Shown piece by piece: positions 46,666-58,227 of a stretch of DNA of 64,000 nucleotides. Position numbers and translations under genes: made by a program. The notes beneath the pieces are model-generated. The model saw nothing but the letters and a program-made list of their open reading frames with translations. It did no database searches and was not told the DNA's origin. How positions within the stretch are numbered: position 1 is the first letter of the stretch; every line of letters begins with the position of its first letter. The stretch covers positions 66,413,192 to 66,477,191 of the forward strand of contig CM065300.1 in the NCBI GenBank assembly GCA_032871835.1, in the 5' to 3' direction. The stretch is from Dipteronia dyeriana (taxonomy: Eukaryota; Streptophyta; Magnoliopsida; Sapindales; Sapindaceae).

Positions 46666-47246
46666 TGTAGGTAAAATACGCACAGCGGAAGCGTGAAAAA
46701 ATAAAATTTAGGGTTTCGGTATAAATAAAAATTTTCCCTTTTAATAACAAGAACCTTAACCCTAGATTAATTGATGTATATAAAAAGAGTCGTACCTTTT
46801 TCTCGTGACGATTGAACAAGCGCCGAATTGAATCTGCAAGATCTTCCAATTCAATCACGAACGTAAATCACCTAAAAGTGTGGGCTCCCTTTCATTAAAT
46901 TGTATACCTGAGGATGGAAACAAATAAAATCTTTCTCATTTTTAGTCACAATAATCCTCTAAGAAGAAAACAAAGAACGTTAGGTCACTTGTGAATTATC
47001 AATCAATTTGATTGAAACTCGCGTGAACCTTGATTTGCTGTTGTACACAAAACCTTTTAATGTAAAGGCTACTAGTGTACTATCAAAAACTAAACGTTCT
47101 TTCTTCCTTTTCTTCTTTGTCGAATCTCATACTATTTCTTTGAGTTGATAGAATTTTGTCTAGAGCAAAAACAATATTTTCTCCCTTAAAATTCTATGGT
47201 AGCCGGATTCTCCCTTCAAAAAGAACTATGGCTGGCCGAAATTCCC

Positions 47247-47305
<59 letters not shown>

Positions 47306-49014
47306 CTGGCCAATATTCTTCTTTGAAATTTACTAGGATTTCAAATCCATTTCAAATCCTTTCCTAAAAAGGATTTACTTGGTTGTTAAGAATCATTTTC
47401 TTAGGTGGATTTACTTGGTGGTTAAGAATATTTTTCAAAGAAGAATTCTACCCTTAGGTAGATTTACTTGGTGACCAATAATCCTTTTACAAAAAGAATT
47501 CTTTCCTACAACAAGACCCTTAATCCAACTCAATAGTGTATTTGTAACCATATTAAAGACATCTTAATTTGATTAGATAAATAATTCCTTTTATTTATCT
47601 ACTTATCAAATATAATCTTTAATATTATTTATACTACCAACAATAGTATAATTTTAGGAGACCATCTCCTACTAGGAAAAAAATTTTGACTTTTAATTAA
47701 TTAATCAACAAATTAATTAATTTCCATTTAATTAAATAATAAAATAAAAAATAATATATTTAGGTTTTTATACATTAGCCTTGCCACCCATGACATTATA
47801 TAGGTTTATATATTATTTTTCTTATTTTATTAAATCCATTGAACCTTAATAAAAAGTCCACATGTGAACTAGACCCATTCTTACAAAAAGAAACAAGTCC
47901 ACATGCCTTAATACAATTCTAGATAGACCCCTAAATGGGTTCGGTAGAATATATCAAGTGATCCATGTAAGTTCGTGTGGATTGGGGATCTTGGCGGGCT
48001 ATCTAAATTTAAGCTCCAATAGACACAACCCAATCACAATCAACAAATGATTCACTTAGGTCCGATCTATTAATTTTAGTTCATTCCACTAAAGAACTAA
48101 AATTGAACTCTTATATAAAGATAGAATAGGTTGATGTTACTCATTCATACCCTAGACAACCTTATTGGAGAAACTGTATCCTCGTGAAGAATACAAGTAA
48201 TCGCCAAGAGCTCATAGACCGCCTATAGCTCTCCAAGTTACCATATTTACTCATATGACTACAATTTGAACTTGGATATTTTGACTTGTCCAGAAGTCAT
48301 GTTTCAATAGACACTATTGAAAACTTAACGTTAAGATTTAATATCCAATACCTCGAAACATCCATATGATGATATTCAACTCTCATTTAATAAATGGAGT
48401 CACTGTATCCATATCTATAAATGAAGTCCTTCATCGATTAACAAATGAATACCACCAAACTATCGAGGATAGACTATGCCATATAATCTTACTCATTGAT
48501 AGCTCAAATGATAACACTTGGAACCATAAGTCCATCATTTATCTCAGGATTGAGATAGACTCTCCGATTATCTTCAAATGAAAACTTTTATCCATTGACG
48601 GTTATAGATAAAATATTTCATTGTGATCCGATTCAATGCACTCAGTGCACTAGATTCTTTTGCCCAAAGACACCACGCTTTGATGATTTTAGACTCATCA
48701 TAACACATTTGATCCCACTCAAATGCTAGCAAAATAATCTACAACTTTAACAAGATAAAGGCGCCCAACCTTTATCTTAAGTTGTGAATATCATTCAAGA
48801 CTAACTAAAGAATTGTGTCTACCTCATACATATCTAGATGTATGAACAATTCTTCTTTTCTCATAGTCTATGATCTTATGATTATTTATATTTGATAATT
48901 ATAATAATTTAACTATAAATGCTATAAAATTTCTTAAACTAGAAATCACTTTATTAATATGAAAATATTGTCAAATACATTATTATAATCTTGCTATCGA
49001 GCATAATCCCAACA
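46666..49014 (-). repeat. 5' LTR of copia D
   Basis: 2.35 kb, starting TGTTGGGATTATGC on the minus strand. Contains a (TA)n tract at 47250-47302. Short plus-strand frames at 48366-48581, like 44639-44854 in the solo LTR, are non-coding LTR sequence. Confidence 0.88.
47250..47302. repeat. (TA)n microsatellite in the copia D LTR
   Basis: About 26 TA dinucleotides. At the homologous place in the solo LTR (about 43615-43630) only a short ATATATAT is present. Confidence 0.9.
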
Positions 49015-49338
49015 GCATGCAACCATGGAATATGGCTGTGGAATTTTGTCACTAGGCTGCGCATTCTGAAGGGTGTTGAAAGACCACTCATACTATATTG
49101 TGATAATAAGTCAGCAATGTTATATTCTAACAATAACAGGAGCCCATATATGTTAAAGCATATTGACATTAAGTTCCTAGTTGTGAAGGAAAGAGTGCGG
49201 AGTGGGTTTATATCCATAGAGCACATTAGGACAAACTCCATGATTGCGGATCCGCTTACAAAGGGATTACCACCCAAGGTCTTTCATGAGAAAACTGCCA
49301 ATATGGGTGTTATTTTGTGTAAGGATATCACATTATAG
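49015..49338 (+). pseudogene. RNase H C-terminal part of copia A, right of the nested insertion
   Basis: Resumes with NHGIWLWNFVTRLRILKGV and continues through LYCDNKSAM, KHIDIKFLVVKERV and ADPLTKGLPPKVFHE, ending at TAG 49336-49338. About 25 residues of RNase H, including the STxxAEY region, are missing relative to the left part, so the nested insertion came with a small deletion. Confidence 0.85.
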
Positions 49339-49553
49339 TAGGAGTTTGTATCATTTTGAATTTTATTGCTTTATGGACATATTTATGCATTTATATATTT
49401 TGATATTTTTCTGATCAGAAATAAAGCATTCGGTTCATTTCACTTTGTTACATTGTGTTAAGTATTGGTCTCACTAAGGAATAAAGTAGGACCGGTTGGA
49501 ATAGACATGTATATATCACATTTGTAAAGTTACATATGTGGCCAATGGGAGAG

Positions 49554-49791
49554 TGTTGGAAATTTTCATCATATGAGGCCACACATGTAAATATTAAATG
49601 TGTTTTCCTATCTTTGGTTAAGCCTAAATTAAAGTGATCTTATTAAGAATTTAAGTATTAAGGCTTAAGGTTCTTAAAAAAAAAGTAGTCTTAAGGGTAT
49701 AATTGTCATGGAATTAATGTGTAGATACCAGAAAGCTATTTCTAATTTGATGAGGGGCCGAATTAGAAATAGCAAAACATATAATAATTTG

Positions 49792-49854
<63 letters not shown>

Positions 49855-50156
49855 GGGTTATGGTCTCCAAATTACACAATACTTTTGTTTTGTCTGTATC
49901 CCTATCAACAGAGCAAAATAGAACACTGTAGGGTTCAAAAAGGTCGTGATGATTTGGAAGATAAAAACTCATCCACAAACCTCCGGCAATGGATTCAATT
50001 ACCTATCGATTATCTCCACTTTTCTCTTGAATTGATATGGGTTATTAATATGTATAGTAGGGTTTGATTAATCATGATATTGAAACATGTTTGGGTTGCG
50101 ATTTGGATTAATTATGTGCCTATGCATGTTGTTTTGTATTTATTAAATTCCTAACA
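49554..50156 (+). repeat. 3' LTR of copia A
   Basis: 603 bp, direct copy of the 5' LTR. It is preceded by the polypurine tract AATGGGAGAG (49544-49553). Its (ATT)n tract at 49792-49853 is longer than in the 5' LTR and lacks the TA part. Confidence 0.9.
49792..49853. repeat. (ATT)n microsatellite in the 3' LTR of copia A
   Basis: About 20 ATT triplets at the position homologous to 31021-31075. Confidence 0.9.
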
Positions 50157-50564
50157 CCAATAATAGAAATTCTATCCCCATTATCCAAAATGCCTATGAC
50201 ATGAGAAAATACGAAAGGATCTAAATTGAAGGACTTCCCATGCAGTTCGATTGACAGGGTTGTTGTGTCAAACTTGTTAACTAGCCAGGAACAAAGTTCA
50301 CACTGAAGAATTCCACAATTTAACATGAGTAGGTTTCCAAAACCTAATTCTCAGACTGTGGCTTTTTGCAAGTCTGAAAAGGTAGACATCATCTGAGAAA
50401 AACGTGTAGGAGTACAGCGACTGTGGAATGGTTGTGCATTGACTTCTTTATATGTGTCACCGACAGGGACCTTATCCTTCAACAACATCATTCTTATGCA
50501 TTGTGTATTGCAATTTCTCTTCCATAGAGAGATTGTTTCACGCAACACGCATCTCATTCATAGA
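50157..50564 (-). pseudogene. Ulp1-family-like gene, N-terminal exon part, separated by the nest
   Basis: An acceptor (CTTGTCAG) precedes 50564. The exon encodes RCTPTRFSQMMSTFSDLQKA, a TGA at 50351-50353, then ELGFGNLLMLNCGIL and IELHGKSFNLDPFVFSHVIG. This matches the N-terminal conserved region of plant proteins annotated as Ulp1 protease family. It runs exactly into CCAAT (50157-50161), the target duplication of copia A. The frame continues without loss at 30807 on the other side of the insertion, so one exon was split. Confidence 0.68.
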
Positions 50565-53500
50565 CTGACAAGAAACAATAGTATGGACAATGTTATTTTA
50601 TGAAAGTAACAAATAAAGTTCGTACTATGTAAAGAAATTGCAAAGCAATGATATAAATAGTTATAAAATGCGAACCTTTTTTTTCCCTTCTGTGTTTATA
50701 ATCTGACACTCTTGTTTGTTGAAAAAATTACAATTATAGGAAGCCGACAATGTCAAAATACAATAATTAAAAAATGTTTCTTTACAAATATATGATGCAA
50801 CGTATAAATAATTCGAATTTCATTCAAGTAATTTTATGCTTCATTTTACCACAACTTTTTTCGATCAAGTAATGTACAAGCTAAAGAATTTCATTATATT
50901 TTAACTACATTGAAAAGATTTGTAATCAATTAATGAAAAGTGATTGATTTAATCAAATTGGTTTGGTAAATAGAAATTGTATTATTATTTTATTTACGAT
51001 CAATTAGTTAATTGTACATATTACAATCGATAAAGAATGTGGCATTTGTGTACAAGTCTTGACAGAGAGATTGAGTAATTAATTATAGCAACTTTTCTAT
51101 AGTATCAAACATATGTGGAATGTAGATATGACAAAACTTATGTTGGCCTATTGGGGTCAAAGCGAATACTTTCATAAGGCAATAACATATGGTATTATAA
51201 GGAAATTTTGTTAACTTGCTGAAAATTTATCCAAGCCATATTATCAAGCTTCAGCTTTGTACCAGCTATGGACCGAGTGCCACATTTATCAAAGATGGTA
51301 TTCTCACCAACAGTCTTTCTCCTTTTGCGAATTGCATGCACCATTTTAAACTGCAGTAATTAGTTGAAAACAATCAGCATAACATGCTTTGATAACCATT
51401 TTATAATATTTGAATGAGGTTCACAACTTACCCTGATTGCCTAATATCAGGACTATAAATTGATGGATTATGAGTAGCAAGTGCTAGGCTTCCAACCAAA
51501 TAATTTAACCAATCCTTCATACAACAAAAAGACTAAAAGTTACATTAAAATTGCATATGATTGTAACGAATCCCCCTACCAAATAATTTAACCGTTTCAT
51601 TTATGGTTCCTCTTACGATTGTGGCCACTGGTTCTGCTTAAATAGATAATAATAAGTACATTAGATAGGTATGCATATGATTTTGTCAAATTAATTAAAA
51701 AAAATTAAGTTTAAGGTTTTATTTGGTCCACCATTGTCCTACATCTTCTTTAAACTTCCCCTAAGAGCTATTATATAGGGTTTCTTATAGTATAAATTAT
51801 GAATAAGGAAGAATTTTAAATTTAAACAACAGAGCACATAAAATTATTAAATGAAGCCATCTTTCATCTTACAATAATGCTAGAACATATCTTAAATAAT
51901 AAAAAATCATTCATGTTTCACAAACAGCTATACCTTCTCTAAACGTCCACTTCTTGTAAACTATATAGTGAGCAATGTGCTTATGGAAAGTATTGTTTCA
52001 ACAACCTTCCCTGACATTGTTGCATCAAAATTTACAATTTTATCAAATCCAACGCCGTGCAAACGCTTAAAACGAACTCTTACAAGTTATAATTACTCAT
52101 AATACATCACTTGTATTCCAATATCACTTGGAATTTGACCATCAATTCTATGTTTCATTATTGATTATACTACAATTAATGCTACAATTTTTCATTCGCT
52201 TACCTATAAAATGTACCTTTGACCGGTACTAATACTACCAAGCACTAGTTTTCTATGTTTATAAAATTGAATCATAAAAAGAAAAAGCAAGCAACAGCAT
52301 AATTATTGGCAGCTACTATAAGTAAAAACCGAAGAATCAACAAAACAGACAACATTTCTTGACAATTTCATATACAAATAGATGCGAACAACATTTCTCG
52401 ACCACCTTTATCTTATTTCTCTTTTAGTCAATTCATCTACGATAAAATATCAACACCATTTTGGAATTTTTCTTCTTGCGCATTTATTATCCAGTAATGA
52501 CTAATGAAGAAGCACGGATATGCTAACGCATTCAAGCTTTGGATTAAAGTATGATAGCATATCTATTATGTCGATCATACAAAAGCATGGTTGTGTAATG
52601 GATATTCTCTTTGTTTCAGTTTCACTTTTGAAACCACAAACTATTTATATCCCTTAACAAAGTAAGTATCGGAATCAGATTAACACAATAACATGCATAG
52701 ATGATTTTATGCAATGAGTTAGATAAATAAGGTAGGAGTGTGTTGTACTTTAATATACAGTAACTTTCTGCTAAAAGATAAAAGAATATGCAATGATCTA
52801 ATACAATATCCATTTTCTGATTTTTGTTTAGTTCGTTGTCATACTATAAAGTAATATATGCAAAAAAGAAAGGATATTACTGAAAATCCTATATTTCAAT
52901 CTTATGTTGGCCAGTCGGAAGGGACAAAATTTTGGCTTCCCATTTCACCCATACTTTAGCAAATGTACTCCTTTTTTAAGAGCGGTGATGGTCTGTTGTA
53001 AATAGTAAGTCAATTAATTATGTAAAAAAAATGAAAATAAGTACACTACAAATTGACCTTTGGATGGAAAAGTATAAATTCTATGACTATAGATTACAAG
53101 ATAACAAGAAACAAAAGGCAAATGGAGTATCACATTTTTTATGATTACAAGATTCTATCTACAAGAAGAGTAATAGAAAAATATTTTACTGAGAAAAGAC
53201 ATTATTTTATATATATTTGTTTTGACAATGCAATATATTAAATATTGAGTTTATAAAAGGAGAAATTTGAAAGTTGAATGAGTTATAATATAATACCATA
53301 TCACATTCATAAATACCGGTCTACCACCCTAATAATTGATTAGAATTGGCTTATGATTTTTTTTTATATATAAAAAATGATATTTGCATAAAGAGCCTAT
53401 TGGTCTAGATCTAACATATCTTGTTATTTATCTTTAGTAGAGTCTAGTTAACAATGTCATAATAAATCATGTATTTAACATGGTATCAAGCAATGAAGCA

Positions 53501-53800
53501 ATATTTCCAATGATATAAGTTATTCATTTCAACATGCTACTCTTGGCTAGGCAGTAGTCACAGTACAACCATCCATCTGCATTATACTACTAAGTTAATT
53601 ATTACTATCTTGGTATTAAGTTTTCTAACTTTTTTTTTTACTTCTACTCATTTACATGCTCTGAATTTGAGATCTTCAGGATCGACTCTATTGAAATCTC
53701 AAATGTACTAGTCACTGAAGATAATAATTTTCTAAGTTTGTTGAATCTACTCATTGATTCTTTCTCCTAAGATAGTTTTCCAATATCTCTGAATTATTAT
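50565..53800. other. AT-rich region, mostly without recognised features
   Basis: Likely includes introns or upstream flank of the Ulp1-like gene (minus strand). A short minus-strand stretch near 52130-52030 could encode LHGVGFDKIVNF but has stops and no domain I know. No RNA gene or repeat array seen. Confidence 0.4.
51227..51344 (-). other. Candidate upstream exon of the Ulp1-like gene
   Basis: On the minus strand, ATG 51344 follows TTACTGCAG (acceptor-like) and opens a basic peptide starting MVHAIRKRRKTVGE, with a possible donor near 51220. Position and orientation fit an upstream coding exon of the gene at 50564, but there is no domain to confirm it. Confidence 0.25.
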
Positions 53801-54900
53801 AAATGGCATTATGGTTTCTTTCAACCATCAAAAACAAAAATCAAGAACTATGCCACAAATAAACATGCTAATATCCGTCTTAAATTATACATTGCAACAG
53901 ATTGAAATGTTTCTCTGGCATATTTATGCCTACAAATTTTTTTTTACTGCCAGTTTATTAAATAAAAAAACCATACAATGTCAAGTTAAACCAAACAATC
54001 CAATACAAAAACGGAAGCAACCAGAATCTCCAAAAGAAAACCCAACAAAACCTTACAAAAATAAAAGAATTACACGTCTAAGCAAACAGCAGAGCACACT
54101 ATACATTGAAAACAGAGTGCCTAAGGAAAACTTTGGTGTAGAACTCGAAAGAAGCTAAAACTATCCAACGCCTCATTCTAATTCATTTTCCATTTGACCC
54201 ATGTCCCAACAAAACACAAACTCACTCATCAAACACAATCACTTAGAAATCCAACTCATTATCAATCAGCAACACATCTGCTTATCCTTCTAAGCTATAT
54301 GAATTTGTAAATTACTAACAGGAGACGATTGTTTAAAATACCAAAAACCTTTTTCAACATTCATACCATAAAGATCAACTTCCAAGCATCATTCTAGTAG
54401 AGACCAAAGATTTTCTCATATGATGATGAATAATTTGTAGGTCAATTTTTAATTTTTCTTCTTAAAAGTATTTTAAGTAAATGAACAAATATAAAAATGA
54501 CTAGCTCTCATTCTAGGAATCCAAATGTAAAAGATTAACTTCTGATCGGTTAAAGAGTAAACTAAATTACATACTGGAAAATCAACAGCAACAATACCAC
54601 AATCTAAATAATCTAATTCTATGAATAAAAATATCGACAAACATACCACATTACCAAATAATGTTAAAAATAATCAAATAAAACCAACATATCACACAAA
54701 CAACCAAGCAACCTCACTTGTTACACTGCATCATCAATTTCAGCTAAAATGGAAAGAAAAAAAAACGAAACCAAAATTTTCAGCTATAAAACCAACACCA
54801 CAATACATTCTCAACCACTCGGAAGTTGTAGATTCAATTTTAAACCAAACAAAAAATTCATGAAAATAAAATTATAACCAAAAAAGAAAGAAGTCAGAAT
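53801..54900. other. A-rich non-coding stretch
   Basis: Long A/C-biased tracts (53980-54100, 54580-54860) produce open frames with K/N/P/T-rich translations (for example 53811-54158). These have no domain or periodic coding signal, so I do not call genes. Confidence 0.4.
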
Positions 54901-54902
54901 CT

Positions 54903-55452
54903 CGTAACAAATTACCAACTCAGAACTGAGAAGAATGAAAGTGATGGTGGTGGTATTGGAGTTGGCGACGGTAGAGGTGCCGAGACGGCAAAGGTGGTGA
55001 GAAATTGGAAGTGATGGTGGTGGTGTGAAAACTGGAACTCAGAACTAAGAATGGAAGTGACAATGGTGATCTGCAAGAGAGGTGGCGATCAGTCGACGGC
55101 GGCGATCTGCAGTCAAGGTGTCGATCAGTCGAAGGTGGAGGTCATTCGGCGATCATGGTCAGAGCAAATTTGGAAGTCGTAACAAATTACCAACTCCGAA
55201 CTGAGAAGAATGAAAGTGATGGTTGTGGCATTTGAGTTAGCGACGGTGGAGGTGCCAAGATGGAAGAGGTGGCGAGAAATCGGAAATGATGGTGGTGGCG
55301 TGAGAACTGGAACTCAGAACTGAGAATGGAAGTGACGGTGGCAATCTGTAAGCAAGGTGACGATCAGTCGACGGCAGCACTCTGCAATCTAGGTGTCGAT
55401 CAGTCGGAGGTAGAGATCAGTCGGCAACGATGGTCGGAGTAGATTTGGAAAT
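54903..55452. repeat. 275-bp tandem duplication, two copies
   Basis: CGTAACAAATTACCAACTC at 54903 recurs at 55178, and the following GAACTGAGAAGAATGAAAGT, GGCGATCAGTCGACGGC and related words repeat in order. Copies are diverged by substitutions and small indels. The unit is GC-richer (GGTGG/GGCGA words) than its surroundings. Confidence 0.8.
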
Positions 55453-55848
55453 CCAAGAGAGACAAATAGGTGAGAAGAAAAAAGCATGAGAAATTCTTAT
55501 ATCTAAAGGCAATGGAAGTCAACTGTGGAATATATATTGAGTAATGACTTGGAACCAGTTTAACTTGTTTTTTAGAGTTTTAGTTTTTCCTTTCTTTTTT
55601 AATTAATGCAGAACCGTTGGATCAAGTTGTTGAATGATCCAACGGACCAAATAGATTACTATTCATGGCATGTATAATACAGCCAATTTTATTGTGACTG
55701 CATAGCAGCCGGACCTTATATCCTAGTAAACAGTATCTTGTGCTGAGAGTGTAAGACAACAAAAAGCTTACATCCAAATTAAAGAGTCTTACCTTATCAA
55801 GATAGTGAATCACTAACATGTGTTTCACATATCAGCTCTTTTTTTTTT

Positions 55849-55904
<56 letters not shown>

Positions 55905-56289
55905 AGGAAAAAACATCACAAACGATCATATACTATAAAATCCCTAGACAATATCTATGTATATAAATAGTCAAAATAATATACTGAAAAACCCTCAGGA
56001 AGTATCCACATATATAACTTGGAATGAGAAAAGAGCATCACAAGCGATCATATACTGAAAAACCACCGATCATCATCCATATTTCTGCTCATAAATCTGA
56101 AGAAGTTGCTAAAAATTAGCCCTAGCATGCATCTATAGTAATTCTTTCAACCCAACAAGATTTTCATTTTAGCATAAAGGAAACATTAAATAGCTGAAGA
56201 TGTTAATACCCTCATTTATCAACTGCTACTTCATCTAACGGTTCAGCTAACTCGAACAAATAGGTCAATTATACACCCATAATGTTCTA
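55453..56289. other. Non-coding stretch with a transposon-end-like segment
   Basis: 55610-55645 holds an inverted CCGTTGGATCA / TGATCCAACGG pair. 55640-55735 (reverse strand) resembles 17102-17160. The rest, including two ATATACTGAAAAACC-type repeats (55980-56065), is unassigned. Confidence 0.45.
55855..55902. repeat. (TA)n microsatellite
   Basis: About 24 TA dinucleotides. Confidence 0.9.
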
Positions 56290-56890
56290 GCTTAATTTGG
56301 CTTAATCTGATAAATATCGGGGTGTGTGTCTTTCAAGGAATTGAAGAACGTGAGCCCTTCCTCAACAAATCTTACATGGCTACAGACATTTAAAACTCTA
56401 ATAAAGGTGATATCATCAGGTTTAGATCTAATTTGTTTCATTTCTGTGAACAAATGCAGTGCCTTGTTTATCTTCCCATTCATGGCATCCCCACATATTT
56501 ATAATTAAAGTTCATGAGGATGCAGTGTCCTTTTCTCTTCAGTTGATTGAAAATCTCCAGTGCTTTCTCTATGCATCCACAATTTGCATACATTTCAATA
56601 AGTGACGTTCCAACAACTGCATCCATTATAATTTTACTTTGATCATCAATATACCTATGAATCCATGTTCTCCTTGCTTTAGAGCTCCTAATTTGCACAT
56701 CAAACCAATATTTAAATTGCTTGCATATAACCAACCATTAATCATAGTTGTCCACATAACATTATCATTAACCGAACTTCCATCAAACAACTTTCTAACC
56801 TCATCTAGATGACCACAATTCACATGCCCAGACACCATACTTGTCCGCCATATTCAAAGAACCACACTTGCAAAGTCAATATATGTCTAA

Positions 56891-57867
56891 CTAGGCTATG
56901 TTTGGTATTGTTTTGCTTAAGAAAAAATCTACTTATAGCATCACTTAAAAAATAATCAATTTAAGAACAAAATTGGTAAGTGTTTGGTAAACTAAATTTT
57001 AAAATTGTTTAACTTTTGAAAGGAAGGAAAATGTATTGAAAAAAATTACTAAAATAGACTTCATTAATAATATAAATATAAAGCATACGAAAAGAAATAA
57101 ATAAGAAACTTAAATAGAAAAAACAATTATAACTGAGTCAACTCGTTCATCTTAACACTAAATTGTTGAGTCAACTCACTCACTCAAGCTTTGTTAATGG
57201 TGTCTCTACAACTCAAGCTTAAAATCCACACCATCTCCCGTTCGCCGCCGACATCGAGGGGATCATCGTCCTTCATTCCTAGCTGTCGAGAGCGTCGCCT
57301 CACCGCCAACATCATTCCCAATGCCGAACTGAAATTATCAAGAGATTAGTCCCATATCGTAAAAATGGAGGACGCTTCAACCTCCATCGCTGAACAAACA
57401 TCACTGGCGCGACGACGATGGAAAAGTGACGTGGGAGGAAGAGAGACTATGTGGTCCAGACGGTGGTGTCTTGTCGCTCGAAAGTGACGGCTGTGAGGCT
57501 GGTGATTGGCGAGGCGACGTCAGCGTCGATGGTGGACACATAAGGATCCCCTCCGACCTCCAACTCTGGTAGTGGCCACAACCGTTGTTCAATTTCTGTT
57601 TTTTCATAGTTTCATTTTTTTTTATTTTTTATTATATATAAGGGTGATATAGTCTTTTAATAAAATAGTGAGGGTATTCTGAATATTGCATAAGCATTAA
57701 GCTAGCTTCTGCTTCAAAAAGCAACCCTAGCCAACTTCTCAAAAGTTGCTTATTGGAGGAGCAAATTGTAAAATAAGTTACTTTATGGAAGTTTACCAAA
57801 TACCTATTTACTCAAAACTTAAGAAGTAATCACTTATTTCTCAAGTAAAGCAATCTCAAATATAGCC
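56891..57867. mobile_element. Harbinger/Tourist-like MITE, ~0.98 kb, inside the PPR pseudogene
   Basis: The left end (GGCTATGTTTGGTATTG from 56894) and the reverse complement of the right end (GGCTATATTTGAGATTG) form a TIR, with similarity continuing through the TTGGTAAACT words. TAA flanks both sides (56888-56890 and 57868-57870), the 3-bp duplication typical of PIF/Harbinger. The left end carries three extra bases (CTA). The interior is non-coding with a GC-rich centre (57370-57590). Confidence 0.65.
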
Positions 57868-58227
57868 TAAGAATTTCCCATAATATTAGTGAATTGAAGC
57901 TCAATGCTAACATAAAGATGAATTCTTTCCCAAGTTCTAAATTTTTCATTGACATAACAGCTGATGGACTGCTTACAACAATAGTTAGCCTTGTCAAGCC
58001 TCAAACTATTCCCTAAAGATTTAAAGCATCCACAAATCTCCTACACTTAATTAATTGTCCCAAAATTGACACATTCTAATAAACAACATCCTTCTCATAC
58101 ATTTCGTCAAACAGCTAACAACTTTTTCATAATATCAACTTCATCCAATACAATATACATGTCCATAATAGAGTTGCTGATGTAATTATCAAAATCTAAC
58201 TCAAGACAAGCGGTTTTTACCACATGA

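Larger units (their letters stand above)
41927..49014 (-). mobile_element. Copia D: inverted Ty1/copia copy, pol deleted, with an LTR inserted in gag
   Basis: Minus-strand order: 5' LTR (49014-46666), primer site, 1.37-kb leader, gag start codon (45296-45294), inserted solo LTR (45289-42991), rest of gag (42990 to about 42340), then directly RNase H (about 42335-41927). Almost all of pol is missing. Its right end meets copia A RNase H exactly at the LTR terminus (49014/49015). Its left end is fused to the copia B LTR instead of having its own 3' LTR. Confidence 0.82.
30808..50156 (+). mobile_element. Copia A: outer Ty1/copia retrotransposon of a 19.3-kb nest
   Basis: Left LTR 30808-31383 and right LTR 49554-50156 are direct copies starting TGTTGGAA and ending CCTAACA. 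Both outer sides carry CCAAT (30803-30807 and 50157-50161), an exact 5-bp target duplication. Gag, protease, integrase, reverse transcriptase and RNase H run plus-strand from about 32690 to 36345, and the RNase H tail resumes at 49015. In between lie copia B and copia D. The element interrupts an exon of a Ulp1-like gene. It has many stops and frameshifts. Confidence 0.92.

Noticed and set aside
42991..49014. 42991-45289 and 46666-49014 read as the two LTRs of one short element with only a leader inside
   Set aside because: Gag continues in frame on the far side of 42991, and GGGT flanks the inner LTR, so it is an insertion into copia D.
53811..54158. 115-codon plus-strand frame rich in K, N, P and Q
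   Set aside because: A/C-biased sequence with no domain; overlapping A-rich tracts give similar frames.
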